NCBI GenBank assembly: GCA_002507545.1
Contig: DAVR01000043.1
Span: 1 to 38,221, forward strand
From: Archaeoglobus sp. UBA230
Lineage (GTDB): Archaea; Halobacteriota; Archaeoglobi; Archaeoglobales; Archaeoglobaceae
Reading direction: 5' to 3'
DNA: 38,221 nt
Shown piece after piece: positions 15,452 to 23,798 of the stretch (position 1 is its first letter; every line of letters starts with the position of its first letter). The position numbers and the translations under genes were made by a program. The notes under the pieces were generated by a model that saw nothing but the letters and a program-made list of their open reading frames with translations, ran no database searches and was not told the origin of the DNA.

Positions 15452-15570
15452 ATGTCATACATACTTGATATCATGAAACCATGATGTCTGGATGGATTTT
15501 TCGCTGAAATGAGGGGTCAAAAACTGGTCGAATCAGCCATAACCGTTCCAGTGGCTTTGGAACGTTGCAA
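15452..15570 (+). pseudogene. Remnant of YIP1-family gene, cassette 3
   Basis: ATG 15452 starts MS-Y-I-LDIMKP followed by a TGA, the same lesion (AAACCATGATGTC) as in the 11022 remnant. After it, GGATGGATTTTTCGCTGAAATGA matches the intact gene near 12940, and then AGCCATAACCGTTCCA at 15533-15548 matches the intact gene near 13263, so roughly 300 bp between are deleted. The remnant stops at the 3' end of the K+ channel gene. Confidence 0.8.
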
Positions 15571-15572
15571 AG

Positions 15573-16544
15573 CTAAATCTTTCTCTCAGCGATGTAAACA
15601 ATTTCATCTCCTTCTTCGATAACAAAATCATTGGGAGGATTGATTATAACATCACCATTTCTCACCACACCCACAAATATGGCGTTGTGCTTTCTTCTCA
15701 TTTCCAGAAGCACTTCTCCTGCATTTTTTCCCACAAACTCCTCAATCTTCTCCTCGTAGATATCCATACCCCTCGTGGACATGAGTTCATTTAGAAACAC
15801 AGAAAGTCGAGGTGAGAATACAGACCTGCAGAGAACCAAACCAGAGAATTCGTCAATCGAAAGGACCTGATCAACCCCTATATTCTCAAGAGCTTTCATA
15901 ACCCTCGAATCGGAAACCACACATGTGATCTGCGCTTTATCGTTCAATCTTTTAGCAGCTATTGCCACAAGAAGTGTCTCCATGTCATCTTTGCCAGAAA
16001 CCAATATGTATTTTGCCTTCTCAATTCCCGCTCTTATCAGATTTTCCTCGTCAGTAGGATCACCCTTCACAAATTCCAGATTTTTGTGATCAAACGGCAG
16101 TTCTTCAACATTCGCAACTACAGCAACCTCAACATTCTCCTTTAGTAGCTCTTTAACAGCAATCTCGACCTTTCTATCCCAACCTACTGCCACAATATGT
16201 TCTTCCATATCAACCCTCTTTTTCCTCTTCATTCCGTGCTCTATAAGGATTTCTGCAGTAGTGCCAAGAAAGACACCCAGAATACCTATCCCGCTGAGCA
16301 TCACGAACATTGCTATTGCCCTCCCCTCAGGCGTTTGTGGGGTTATGTCTCCATATCCTACAGTTGTAGTAGTTGTGACTGCCCAGTAGAGGGCATCGAA
16401 GAGTGAGATCCCTTCAAAGTGGTGAAACAGAAGAGATGAAACTGTCCAGAGCAGGATGACGTAAACTCCAGCGTAGATGAGAATCGTTCTTCTCCTGAGA
16501 GAAAGAAGTAGCCTTTTCACCACCCTGAAGAGAACTTGAATCAT
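15573..16544 (-). CDS. MthK-like K+ channel with cytoplasmic RCK domain
   Basis: A 323-residue channel subunit. Two membrane helices flank the pore helix and selectivity filter TTTTTVGYGDITP. The cytoplasmic part has a TrkA-N/RCK domain starting EEHIVAVGWDRKVEIAVKEL, the MthK-type form without a GxGxxG, and a C-terminal TrkA-C domain (NAGEVLLEMRRKHNAIFVGVV to the end). ATG 16544 is preferred to the TTG at 16562. The acidic residues that bind Ca2+ in MthK are not evident (SGKDD and VVSDSR in the matching strands), so the gating ligand may differ. An internal ATG at 16208 with GAGGG at 16214-16218 could yield a soluble RCK form. Confidence 0.9.
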   Translation of the reverse strand: MIQVLFRVVKRLLLSLRRRTILIYAGVYVILLWTVSSLLFHHFEGISLFDALYWAVTTTTTVGYGDITPQTPEGRAIAMFVMLSGIGILGVFLGTTAEILIEHGMKRKKRVDMEEHIVAVGWDRKVEIAVKELLKENVEVAVVANVEELPFDHKNLEFVKGDPTDEENLIRAGIEKAKYILVSGKDDMETLLVAIAAKRLNDKAQITCVVSDSRVMKALENIGVDQVLSIDEFSGLVLCRSVFSPRLSVFLNELMSTRGMDIYEEKIEEFVGKNAGEVLLEMRRKHNAIFVGVVRNGDVIINPPNDFVIEEGDEIVYIAERKI

Positions 16545-16684
16545 AATCTTCAGATTACACAAATGCTTTTAACAGCTTCCCAAATAACAGTGCAACTAAG
16601 ACGCATTGCACAACGTTAAGCTCCACTGAAACTGATGATGCATTCTGGAGGAAATTGGGGCTCAATGGAAATTAAATACAAACG

Positions 16685-18154
16685 CTATCTGGCAATATAC
16701 ACACTAAAGTTCATGCAGGCCACATCGGTCAAAGGCCTTCTCCAGATAAAGAATTCCGGAATTCTCCATAAGTCTGGCTTTGTCCAGAAAGTCCAGCATC
16801 TCACAACCATTGTGCCCTCATGCTCAAGAAGTTCTTTGTCCAGATGCATATCATTTGTTTGATTGACAACGACATAGCTACCTTTATGAAAAGTTCTGCC
16901 CTCAACACTGCTTGTTATGAAATAGGCTTTGTGGTCTTCGAGATACCACGCGAGAGGCCAGTACTCGCCGATGTTCGTGAAGATATATATCGTATCATTC
17001 TTTGTTTTTTCAGCAAACTCCCTCACATCATACTGTGTTGGGAGGTACAAGGCAGGTTCGGCTGGGTTAACGGGATTCACTAAATTCACAGCTACAGAAC
17101 CGTATGTAGCGAAGAGTAGGCAAAACAGTGCAGCAACGATCTTCAGCCTTTTTCTTTCTATTTTGCTGATTCCAATACCCGCGAGAATATACATGGGGAA
17201 CAGAACGTGAACGGCGAGCCAAGGAACCTTCTCCTGCATATACGAGAAAAAGATGAGGGAGGCAAGGAACCAGAAGGCGATGAAAGATACAAACTCTTCA
17301 CTTTCTCTCCCCTTTACTTTCAAAAAAATTGCAAAGGCTGCCATTATCAGAGCGGGAAAGTCGTAGAGTGAAATCAGTTCGATGTAGTAGTACCAAGGCC
17401 CGGCAATTCTTGCGATATCGTGCTGGTATTTCCAGTAACTGACAGCTTTTACCGCAGGAAACTCAGAGAAGTTCGTTAAAGGTGCGGTGTAGGTGAAAAA
17501 GTTGGTGTAAAATGCAGCATAGATGACAAGGAAAACCACAGACGATGCAAGCAAATCCCCGAGCCTAAATTTTTTAATGTCAAACAAGAAGAAAAGTATG
17601 AATATGACTGCAAAGGGATAGAAAGTTTCCTTCAGTGTTGCAAAGAGAGCCAAGCAGACAAATGACGCGACGAGGTAAACAGTGCTCCTTTCAAATCTTA
17701 CTTCTCTCAATCTTCTCTCTTTAACGTTTTCAAGATATCTGAAGATAAAGTAAGCGAATAAAGCTGTCAGCAATAGCTGAAATATGTCGGCTCTGCAAAA
17801 TCTGGAGTAGTTTACGATTATGGGAGACACTGCCACAAGCAAGGAAGAAAAAATTGCGGCTTCATCGCCTATGTACCGTCTGTAAAGAATGGGGATGGCA
17901 GAAGTTAGAACTCCCGCGATGGCAGGCAAGATCCTCAGGGAGAACTCGTTCTCTCCCAACATGTAGACAGGAAGAGAAAGAAGATAATACAAAAATGGAC
18001 CGTGATACGCGGGATTGTATTTATAACTCCCCGAAAGGAGTGTTTTAAGTATAGCTGCGTGGATGCTTTCATCGAAAAAAAGTGGAGGATTTGAGAGATG
18101 AAGAAGACGAAAGAGTGCTGCAATGATTAGAGTGGCTGCGATCCACTTTCGCAT
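16685..18154 (-). CDS. Agl23-like polytopic membrane protein (TIGR03663 type)
   Basis: A roughly 489-residue membrane protein with about ten to twelve helices. The first loop holds NPPLFFDESIHAAIL, the acidic DE motif typical of GT-C fold glycosyltransferases, followed by AYHGPFLYYLLSLPVYMLGENEFSLRILPA, which is a hallmark of the flippase activity-associated Agl23/TIGR03663 proteins. The C-terminus is a soluble domain (from about residue 370). Family members use or handle lipid-linked sugars in archaeal N-glycosylation. ATG 18154 is preferred to TTG 18163. No other agl genes are in the window, though the nearby secreted proteins carry many N-x-S/T sites. Confidence 0.82.
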   Translation of the reverse strand: MRKWIAATLIIAALFRLLHLSNPPLFFDESIHAAILKTLLSGSYKYNPAYHGPFLYYLLSLPVYMLGENEFSLRILPAIAGVLTSAIPILYRRYIGDEAAIFSSLLVAVSPIIVNYSRFCRADIFQLLLTALFAYFIFRYLENVKERRLREVRFERSTVYLVASFVCLALFATLKETFYPFAVIFILFFLFDIKKFRLGDLLASSVVFLVIYAAFYTNFFTYTAPLTNFSEFPAVKAVSYWKYQHDIARIAGPWYYYIELISLYDFPALIMAAFAIFLKVKGRESEEFVSFIAFWFLASLIFFSYMQEKVPWLAVHVLFPMYILAGIGISKIERKRLKIVAALFCLLFATYGSVAVNLVNPVNPAEPALYLPTQYDVREFAEKTKNDTIYIFTNIGEYWPLAWYLEDHKAYFITSSVEGRTFHKGSYVVVNQTNDMHLDKELLEHEGTMVVRCWTFWTKPDLWRIPEFFIWRRPLTDVACMNFSVYIAR

Positions 18155-18244
18155 GCTTTTCAAAGATTTTTGTGGAATATATGAGTTATCCTTTATGGTT
18201 GAAAAATTTCGAAAACATTATTACCTACCCAAACACCATCACCC

Positions 18245-19213
18245 ATGGAGCACGTGGTTTATGTTGTTGGGCACAAAAACCCCGACACGGACAGTGTCTG
18301 TTCTGCGATAGCCTTTGCCTATCTATGGAACAAGTGGAGGGAGGGGGGAAACGTAAGCAAGATGATGAAGATTGAAGAGGAGGCTGTTCCGGTAATTCAG
18401 GGCGACGTCAATCCAGAAACAAAATACGTCTTAGAAAAGTTCGGATTCGATGTTCCTGAGATGATTGAGAGTGGGGATGGAAAGAAAGTGGCACTCGTAG
18501 ACCACAGTGAAAAAGCACAGACCATTGATGGTATTGACAAGGCAGAAGTTGTTGCAATAGTTGACCATCACAAGATTGGGGATGTTGCAACACCCCAGCC
18601 AATCCTCTTCGTTAATTTGCCAGTGGGGTGCACTGCCACTGTGATAAAACTACTGTTTGACAAGACTAAGGTAGAGATTCCAAAGAACATTGCAGGAATC
18701 CTTCTATCATCCATTCTCAGTGACACTGTTATATTCAAATCTGCCACTACAACCGATCTGGACAAGGAGGTCGCAGAAGAACTTGCCAAGATTGCCGAAA
18801 TTGCTGACCTCACAAAGTTTGGTGTTGAGATTAAGGCAAAGCTTTCTGCCGTTGACGATTTGACTGCCAGAGATATCATCATGAGAGACTACAAGGACTT
18901 CGACATGTCGGGTAAGAAAGTTGGAGTTGGACAGATTGAACTCGTTGACCTCTCGCTGATTGAGGGCAGGGTTGATGAGATATACGAAGAGATGAAGAAG
19001 ATGAAAGAAGAGGGAGGATATGCAGGAATCTTTCTGATGCTGACGGACATCATGAAAGAGGGAACTGATTTGCTTGTCGTAACAGACTATCCGGAAGTTG
19101 TGGAGAAGGCTTTTGGTAAGAAGCTTGAAGGCAAAAGTGTGTGGCTTGATGGAGTAATGAGTAGGAAGAAGCAGGTTGTTCCTCCACTTGAAAAGGCATT
19201 TTCTGAACTTTAA
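18245..19213 (+). CDS. ppaC: Manganese-dependent inorganic pyrophosphatase
   Basis: A family II (DHH) inorganic pyrophosphatase of 322 residues that hydrolyses PPi to phosphate. Metal-binding motifs are present in order: GHKNPDTDSVCSAIA near residue 8, the DH of VDHSEK near 81, VDHHKIGDV near 101, and an SDT motif (LSDTVIF) near 160. The C-terminal substrate motif SRKKQVVPPLEKAF is near 305. It removes PPi made by the acyl-CoA synthetase and by tRNA or nucleic acid synthesis. It is divergent from the Agl23-like gene and followed by TFE. Confidence 0.96.
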   Translation: MEHVVYVVGHKNPDTDSVCSAIAFAYLWNKWREGGNVSKMMKIEEEAVPVIQGDVNPETKYVLEKFGFDVPEMIESGDGKKVALVDHSEKAQTIDGIDKAEVVAIVDHHKIGDVATPQPILFVNLPVGCTATVIKLLFDKTKVEIPKNIAGILLSSILSDTVIFKSATTTDLDKEVAEELAKIAEIADLTKFGVEIKAKLSAVDDLTARDIIMRDYKDFDMSGKKVGVGQIELVDLSLIEGRVDEIYEEMKKMKEEGGYAGIFLMLTDIMKEGTDLLVVTDYPEVVEKAFGKKLEGKSVWLDGVMSRKKQVVPPLEKAFSEL

Positions 19214-19222
19214 TTTTTTTGA
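19214..19222 (+). terminator. Possible T-rich terminator after ppaC
   Basis: Seven T follow the stop codon (AATTTTTTTGATTT). This oligo-T tract suits archaeal termination and lies before a separate TATA box for the TFE gene. Confidence 0.4.
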
Positions 19223-19280
19223 TTTAAATAAGGCTTGCAACATTTTATCATAACCAAAAAATTAAAAAAGGTAAAATTCC

Positions 19281-19290
19281 ATTAAATATA
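19281..19290 (+). promoter_or_regulatory. TATA box of the TFE gene
   Basis: ATTAAATATA lies 21 nt before ATG 19312. Archaeal start sites lie about 22-27 nt downstream of the box, so the mRNA is probably leaderless and starts at this ATG. This argues against the in-frame GTG at 19294. Confidence 0.6.
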
Positions 19291-19311
19291 TTTGTGAGAG
19301 CAGAGACCACA

Positions 19312-19815
19312 ATGAAAGTCGAGGAGCTTTTAAATGAGCTTGTTGAAAGGGTTGCTGGGGAGGTTGGTTTGATTCTCTTTTCGCTGGGCATTGAGGGGGA
19401 ATTTACCGATGACCAGCTTGCTCTTGAGCTTGGAATTGAAATAAATGAGATTAGAAGGGCACTTTTTGCCATGTATGAGATCGGACTTGCAGATTATGTC
19501 AGGAGAAGGGATGATGAGACTGGATGGATGGAATATTATTGGAGAATAAACTACGAAAGGGCGCTGGATGTGCTTAAGAGAGAGCTTGAGAAAACTGTTA
19601 AAAAGCTAAGAGAGAAAATTGAAGCCGAAACGAGCACGATATACTACATCTGCCCGAACATGTGTATTAAGGTCTCTTATGATGATGCAATGGAACTCAA
19701 CTTCACCTGCCCACGATGTGGAGAGATGCTTGAATATTTGGACTGTAGCAAGGCTGTTGAGAAAATTGAAGAAGAGGCACAAAAGATTGAGGAAATTTTA
19801 AAGACGCTTGGCTAA
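19312..19815 (+). CDS. tfe: Transcription initiation factor E, alpha subunit (TFE)
   Basis: A 167-residue archaeal TFE. The N-terminal extended winged helix (MKVEELLNELVERVAGEVGL through RRDDETGWMEYYWRINYERA) is followed by a helical linker and a zinc ribbon (ICPNMCIKVSYDDAMELNF then CPRCGEML) at about 120-142, and a coiled-coil tail rich in Glu and Lys. It stabilises the open promoter complex with RNA polymerase, TBP and TFB. I use ATG 19312 because of the TATA spacing; a GTG at 19294 would add six residues. Its last 4 bases overlap the convergent pilin-like gene. Confidence 0.95.
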   Translation: MKVEELLNELVERVAGEVGLILFSLGIEGEFTDDQLALELGIEINEIRRALFAMYEIGLADYVRRRDDETGWMEYYWRINYERALDVLKRELEKTVKKLREKIEAETSTIYYICPNMCIKVSYDDAMELNFTCPRCGEMLEYLDCSKAVEKIEEEAQKIEEILKTLG

Positions 19816-20558
19816 ACCTGTATAGCCTGAACTCTTGTCTTGTATACTGCAATTATCAGTTTCTGATACGGTATAACCATCCACGCTGTGTTTGTTGAAG
19901 GATCTTTAAAGACGTCTCCAGTGAGTTCCTGGAAAAAGTTATACCAGTTCTCGTAGTAGGGGGAGGTAACACCGAAGGTTAGGTTACCGGGTGTTGTGTT
20001 GTAAATTATCCTTTCAACCGAAGAATTAAAAACAAGGTTCACCGAGCCATATCCAGCAATGGAGAAGTTACCATCCAATCTATCAATAACTATCATAACG
20101 ATCGTTTGTTTGGCTCCGGAAGCTCCCGGTATTTCAACCCTTTTGACAAATATCCTCGGATCCATTACTGCTCTTTTGTATCCATAAAAATCCTCCCAGA
20201 TTGCTCCGTTCTCGATAACGACTTTGTAGTCCCGGAGTTCGTAGCTAAGCGAGCTGATGTTTCCCACCCAAACCGGAGAGCCACTAACCCTAATCCTGAC
20301 CTTCGTTTGATTTTCTATGTAAAGTTTGCCACCCTGAAATTCAACCTGTATGCTCTGGACAGGAGCACCACCATACACTGAGAGAAAGAATACATTCTGT
20401 ATTCTCTTGAAGCTCTCTCTTATACCTTCAACCCTGTATTTATCAGTTGTTTCTTTAACAAGATAATTTACGTTTAGATATGCGTAGGTTACTGCACTGA
20501 GGATTATGCCAAAGACAAAGATGTATCCGACAACCTCTGAAACTGCCTTGCTGTTCAT
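19812..20558 (-). CDS. Pilin-like secreted protein with class III-type signal (last in operon)
   Basis: A 248-residue protein. It starts MNSKAVSEVVGYIFVFGIILSAVTYAYLN, a short charged end followed by a hydrophobic helix, as in archaeal type IV pilin-like proteins (the DUF7289-like group). The rest is beta-rich and extracellular, with several N-x-S/T sites (NQT, NIS, NFS, NSS, NTT, NLT) that could be glycosylated. ATG overlaps the stop of the preceding pilin-like gene (ATGA). It is probably anchored by its N-terminal helix and may be a minor pilin or pseudopilin. No prepilin peptidase motif is certain. Confidence 0.75.
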   Translation of the reverse strand: MNSKAVSEVVGYIFVFGIILSAVTYAYLNVNYLVKETTDKYRVEGIRESFKRIQNVFFLSVYGGAPVQSIQVEFQGGKLYIENQTKVRIRVSGSPVWVGNISSLSYELRDYKVVIENGAIWEDFYGYKRAVMDPRIFVKRVEIPGASGAKQTIVMIVIDRLDGNFSIAGYGSVNLVFNSSVERIIYNTTPGNLTFGVTSPYYENWYNFFQELTGDVFKDPSTNTAWMVIPYQKLIIAVYKTRVQAIQV

Positions 20559-21220
20559 CTAACATTCACCTCGTAAAGCACTATGCTCGTGTTTGAAGTC
20601 GAGAGTGTTACTGTATTTGGTGTGCAGGTTGGAGAAAGTCCGATTTTGATGAAGTAATCACACCACACATCCGCATTATCTGATCTGAGATTTATTGTGT
20701 TTCCACTTATCCTTTCCACATTGGAAATTGAAAAATGGAGTGTCAGAGTTCCGGTGCCGCCGATAGACTTATTGCCTGTGAACATTATAACTGGCATAGT
20801 GAGAGTATCAGTTGAGGCATCGTAGTATATCATTGGATCGCTGACCATTTTACCATAACTTGGAAGTCGCTCTATCACAGCTCCGCTCTCGTAGTATACA
20901 CTCCATCCGCTACCACTTATCCGGATTGAGGATATGCTATATGTGTTCCCATCAATTACCAATATGGGCTCGTTTTTGAACTCCGCCGAGACTCCGACCA
21001 GCCTAAGGTTATAGGTGGCGTTTGTTTCAACCATAAATCGAACCCTTTCGAGCTTTTCCTTCAACTCAAGCATATCAAATTCTGCCTTTCTGAGCTTTAT
21101 GCTCTCCTGACTTTGCGCTATAACAGGAGAAGCGATCACATACAGCAGTCCAGCAGTCGTTGTAATTAAAGTTATTACCATTAAAGCTCCAACAACCTCT
21201 GAGGCTGCTTTACTGTTCAC
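20555..21220 (-). CDS. Pilin-like secreted protein with class III-type signal
   Basis: A protein of about 221 residues. The GTG at 21220 is chosen because it gives MNSKAASEVVG, matching the start of the next gene, and GAGGTG lies at 21227-21232; an in-frame GTG at 21229 is possible. The hydrophobic helix ALMVITLITTTAGLLYVIASPVI is followed by an amphipathic helix and a beta-rich domain with the same YYESGAVIERLPSYGKMVSDPMI layout as the neighbour (YKVVIENGAIWEDFYGYKRAVMDPRI), so the two are paralogues. Function inferred as pilus or surface filament component. Confidence 0.75.
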   Translation of the reverse strand: MNSKAASEVVGALMVITLITTTAGLLYVIASPVIAQSQESIKLRKAEFDMLELKEKLERVRFMVETNATYNLRLVGVSAEFKNEPILVIDGNTYSISSIRISGSGWSVYYESGAVIERLPSYGKMVSDPMIYYDASTDTLTMPVIMFTGNKSIGGTGTLTLHFSISNVERISGNTINLRSDNADVWCDYFIKIGLSPTCTPNTVTLSTSNTSIVLYEVNVR

Positions 21221-21230
21221 CTCAGACACC

Positions 21231-23798
21231 TCACTCTATCCTGACACTTGCCCTCTCACTTCCACCGTATCTCACATTAACTACATCCAGATATACTGTC
21301 TGGTTGTAGGCCGCGCCGAAGGGATAATTCTCAAATGTAACATTGCTCACAAATGGAAGATCGAGGAAGTACGTGCCAGGCTCATTGGCAACAATTCTGA
21401 CAATAAGCTCAATCTCATCGTCAATGTAAATTTCACTACAGTTGAAGCTGACCATAGTATCAGTTCCAAAACTGCTCAACGATACATCGGTGCAGTTTGC
21501 ACTTCCGGATATTTCGAGTTCCGTCCCGAGTATCTGGACATCGTCGGGAATGACATCCCTAACTGTTACATTCTTTGCTGCGATTCTGAATATCCTCGAA
21601 ATGTCCTCAAAGGCATCAGAAAGTTCTTGATAGTCTTCTGCCTCATAGAAGCATTTTTCACTGCTTCCAGGCTTGTAACTCGCCATATCTCTCAACAAAT
21701 CTGCATTGTAATCGTCAGGCTTGCCAAATCCGATTGTGCAGATAGTAATGTTGTTGCCTCCGATCGTTGTGTTTTTGACATCTTCAGCCAGAGGTATGAT
21801 CTGGTTGTAGCAAATCTGATCGTTGCTGCCGCACACAGAGCTGCTGCAACTGTAACTGCTGCTGCTGTTGTAGTCACCTCCTAAATACTTACAGGTTGGT
21901 CTTCCATCTGTCATGAAAACTATCAGCGGTAGGGTTCCGTTGGTGTAGGTTGTATTTTCAAGCAGTATATCTCTGGCGTAGGCAAGAGCTTGATAAATAT
22001 TTGTCCAACCCCCTTCGTCCAGGTCTTTGATTTCGTCAACCACATTATTTTTGTCAGTGGTTAAGTGAGGTAAGTAGGGAGATGAATTCACAACATGTTT
22101 CGTGGCATATGTGCTGAAACTCACAAGGCCTACATAGTCCCCTTCACCTATGGTCTCATCTATGAAGTCTATTGAGGCTATTTTTGCGGAATCAAGCTTC
22201 TGAATGTAGAACTCCCCCTCAAACTGCTGTGCTCCCGGAAATCTTGGTGCTATATAGAGATTGTGCGTTCCTGCCAAAACAGTACCAGTGCGGCAAACCC
22301 CGTATTCACCGCCGTAGTAGCAGAGGTCGCTATCGAGCCACGCAAAGAAGTCGTCTTTGTAAACATCGTATATTTCTGCAGCAAGATACTCAAATTGATC
22401 ACTATCTGTATATCCTGAAGGCAGCTCTATTTGCTGGGTGTAGTAGTTGGGGTGATATGTTGTTGAGAATTCTTTTTGCAAAACCCAAGAACCGCTCACT
22501 CTCTTGTAGAGTTTAAGCTCCAATGGAATGGATTTTGGTATGGCAACCACGGCCCTAAAAGTCCAGTTTCCGATTTCACTGTTCGTGACTCTGGAGTCAT
22601 AGAAATAGATTCCGTTCGCACTGCCAAGCTCATTCGACCAACCTGAGGGTATAACTCTATAGTAGTCCCCATCTGCCTGATAAACATCCATAACAAAGGC
22701 ATCATCTTTGTCATATCCGTCCCACCAAGGGCTCATGGAGTCAGGAGACGAGAGAGTTACAAGAATTCTTGAGTTCTTCCACGAACTGTTGATGCGATAC
22801 GTCACCTCCCATACCCGAGGTGATACGTTACCGGCGAAGTTGCCGTAATATGTTTCATCATCCATACTTCCACTCGTGTCTATGACCGTAACAACAGAAA
22901 GATTAGTGGCCTGAGTCCTAAATCCTCTGCCATTCAGATAGATATGTAGCTCAACGGGTCTACCGGGTTCTGTCTGGGGCGGATTGACGAACTTCTTTAT
23001 GTAAAGACCTGGCTCAACCTCAGAGATTTTTGATATTAGGATGGTAGCATTATCAGTATCGTTCAACCCTCTGATGTCGGTGACTGTGAGGGTTAGATTG
23101 CACCATGCTGTATTTCCTATTGCTCCCCCACTTTCGTTATAGCAGTAATTATTGAACTCTATAGGATTCCAGTAAACACAAACTTCTGTTACAGTGTTAC
23201 CCGAATCACCAGTGATGACTGTTCCATTCCACAACTCGACCCTCCAGTTGTAAACCCCCATTGCCGAGGACTTCGACACATCTACCTCAAAGCAGCCGGG
23301 CGTTGTGTAATTTGCAAGCACCGCTGCAGGTTTTAATTTCAGCACGGCACTTGGATATGTCGGAGATATTTTAGTGTAGTTCAGCTCGTGCCTTTCAGCA
23401 AGGCTGTGGGTTTGACCACTCAGATTTAATTTCAAAATACCTGCTGCTCCGAGACTGAGAGTTTTCTGAAATCTTCCGAGTTCAGATGTTATCACGACCG
23501 ATCCGTTTTCAAGTCCTACAGTGTATTCAATATCTCCTATACTTTCGGGCATGAACACTTTTGTCTTTAAATATCCATTTCTCGGATAAACTGCGAGGGA
23601 GTCAACTATCTGCGACGAAACTTCAGATGCAACGTCCGAAAACTGGTTCTCCACAACACTCTCTATCTGGGACTCCTCAAGAACCTTGTTGATGTTCATG
23701 CTGAGTAGAAAAACGAAAACCGACAATATGGAGATCAGAATGAGATATTCGAGGAGCATCGAAACTCCTCTATTATCAAATTTACGGATCATACACAT
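21231..23798 (-). CDS. Large secreted von Willebrand factor A protein with pilin-like anchor
   Basis: An 855-residue surface protein (start 23798, or the better spaced ATG 23792). An N-terminal membrane helix (LEYLILISILSVFVFLLSM, 16-34) anchors it. Residues about 145-257 look like a PKD/Ig-like beta domain. A vWA fold follows with MIDAS residues in DTSGSM (307-312), Thr599 (GGWTN) and TDGRP (630-634), so metal-dependent adhesion is likely. Unusually, about 210 residues (roughly 315-530) are inserted between DTSGSM and the first vWA helix, and they form a beta-rich, Tyr/Trp-rich module. A Cys-rich loop (648-665) and a C-terminal beta domain complete it. More than fifteen N-glycosylation sites occur. 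Confidence 0.85.
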   Translation of the reverse strand: MCMIRKFDNRGVSMLLEYLILISILSVFVFLLSMNINKVLEESQIESVVENQFSDVASEVSSQIVDSLAVYPRNGYLKTKVFMPESIGDIEYTVGLENGSVVITSELGRFQKTLSLGAAGILKLNLSGQTHSLAERHELNYTKISPTYPSAVLKLKPAAVLANYTTPGCFEVDVSKSSAMGVYNWRVELWNGTVITGDSGNTVTEVCVYWNPIEFNNYCYNESGGAIGNTAWCNLTLTVTDIRGLNDTDNATILISKISEVEPGLYIKKFVNPPQTEPGRPVELHIYLNGRGFRTQATNLSVVTVIDTSGSMDDETYYGNFAGNVSPRVWEVTYRINSSWKNSRILVTLSSPDSMSPWWDGYDKDDAFVMDVYQADGDYYRVIPSGWSNELGSANGIYFYDSRVTNSEIGNWTFRAVVAIPKSIPLELKLYKRVSGSWVLQKEFSTTYHPNYYTQQIELPSGYTDSDQFEYLAAEIYDVYKDDFFAWLDSDLCYYGGEYGVCRTGTVLAGTHNLYIAPRFPGAQQFEGEFYIQKLDSAKIASIDFIDETIGEGDYVGLVSFSTYATKHVVNSSPYLPHLTTDKNNVVDEIKDLDEGGWTNIYQALAYARDILLENTTYTNGTLPLIVFMTDGRPTCKYLGGDYNSSSSYSCSSSVCGSNDQICYNQIIPLAEDVKNTTIGGNNITICTIGFGKPDDYNADLLRDMASYKPGSSEKCFYEAEDYQELSDAFEDISRIFRIAAKNVTVRDVIPDDVQILGTELEISGSANCTDVSLSSFGTDTMVSFNCSEIYIDDEIELIVRIVANEPGTYFLDLPFVSNVTFENYPFGAAYNQTVYLDVVNVRYGGSERASVRIE

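Noticed and set aside
9513..15570. Repeated blocks as an insertion sequence or CRISPR array
   Set aside because: No transposase, terminal inverted repeat or short regular repeat-spacer array is seen; the repeats are parts of paralogous genes and their promoters.
9513..15570. True sporulation or cell-division role because of the SpoIIM name
   Set aside because: Archaea do not sporulate; the DUF95 family is broad, and the local context is small hydrophobic peptides rather than division genes.
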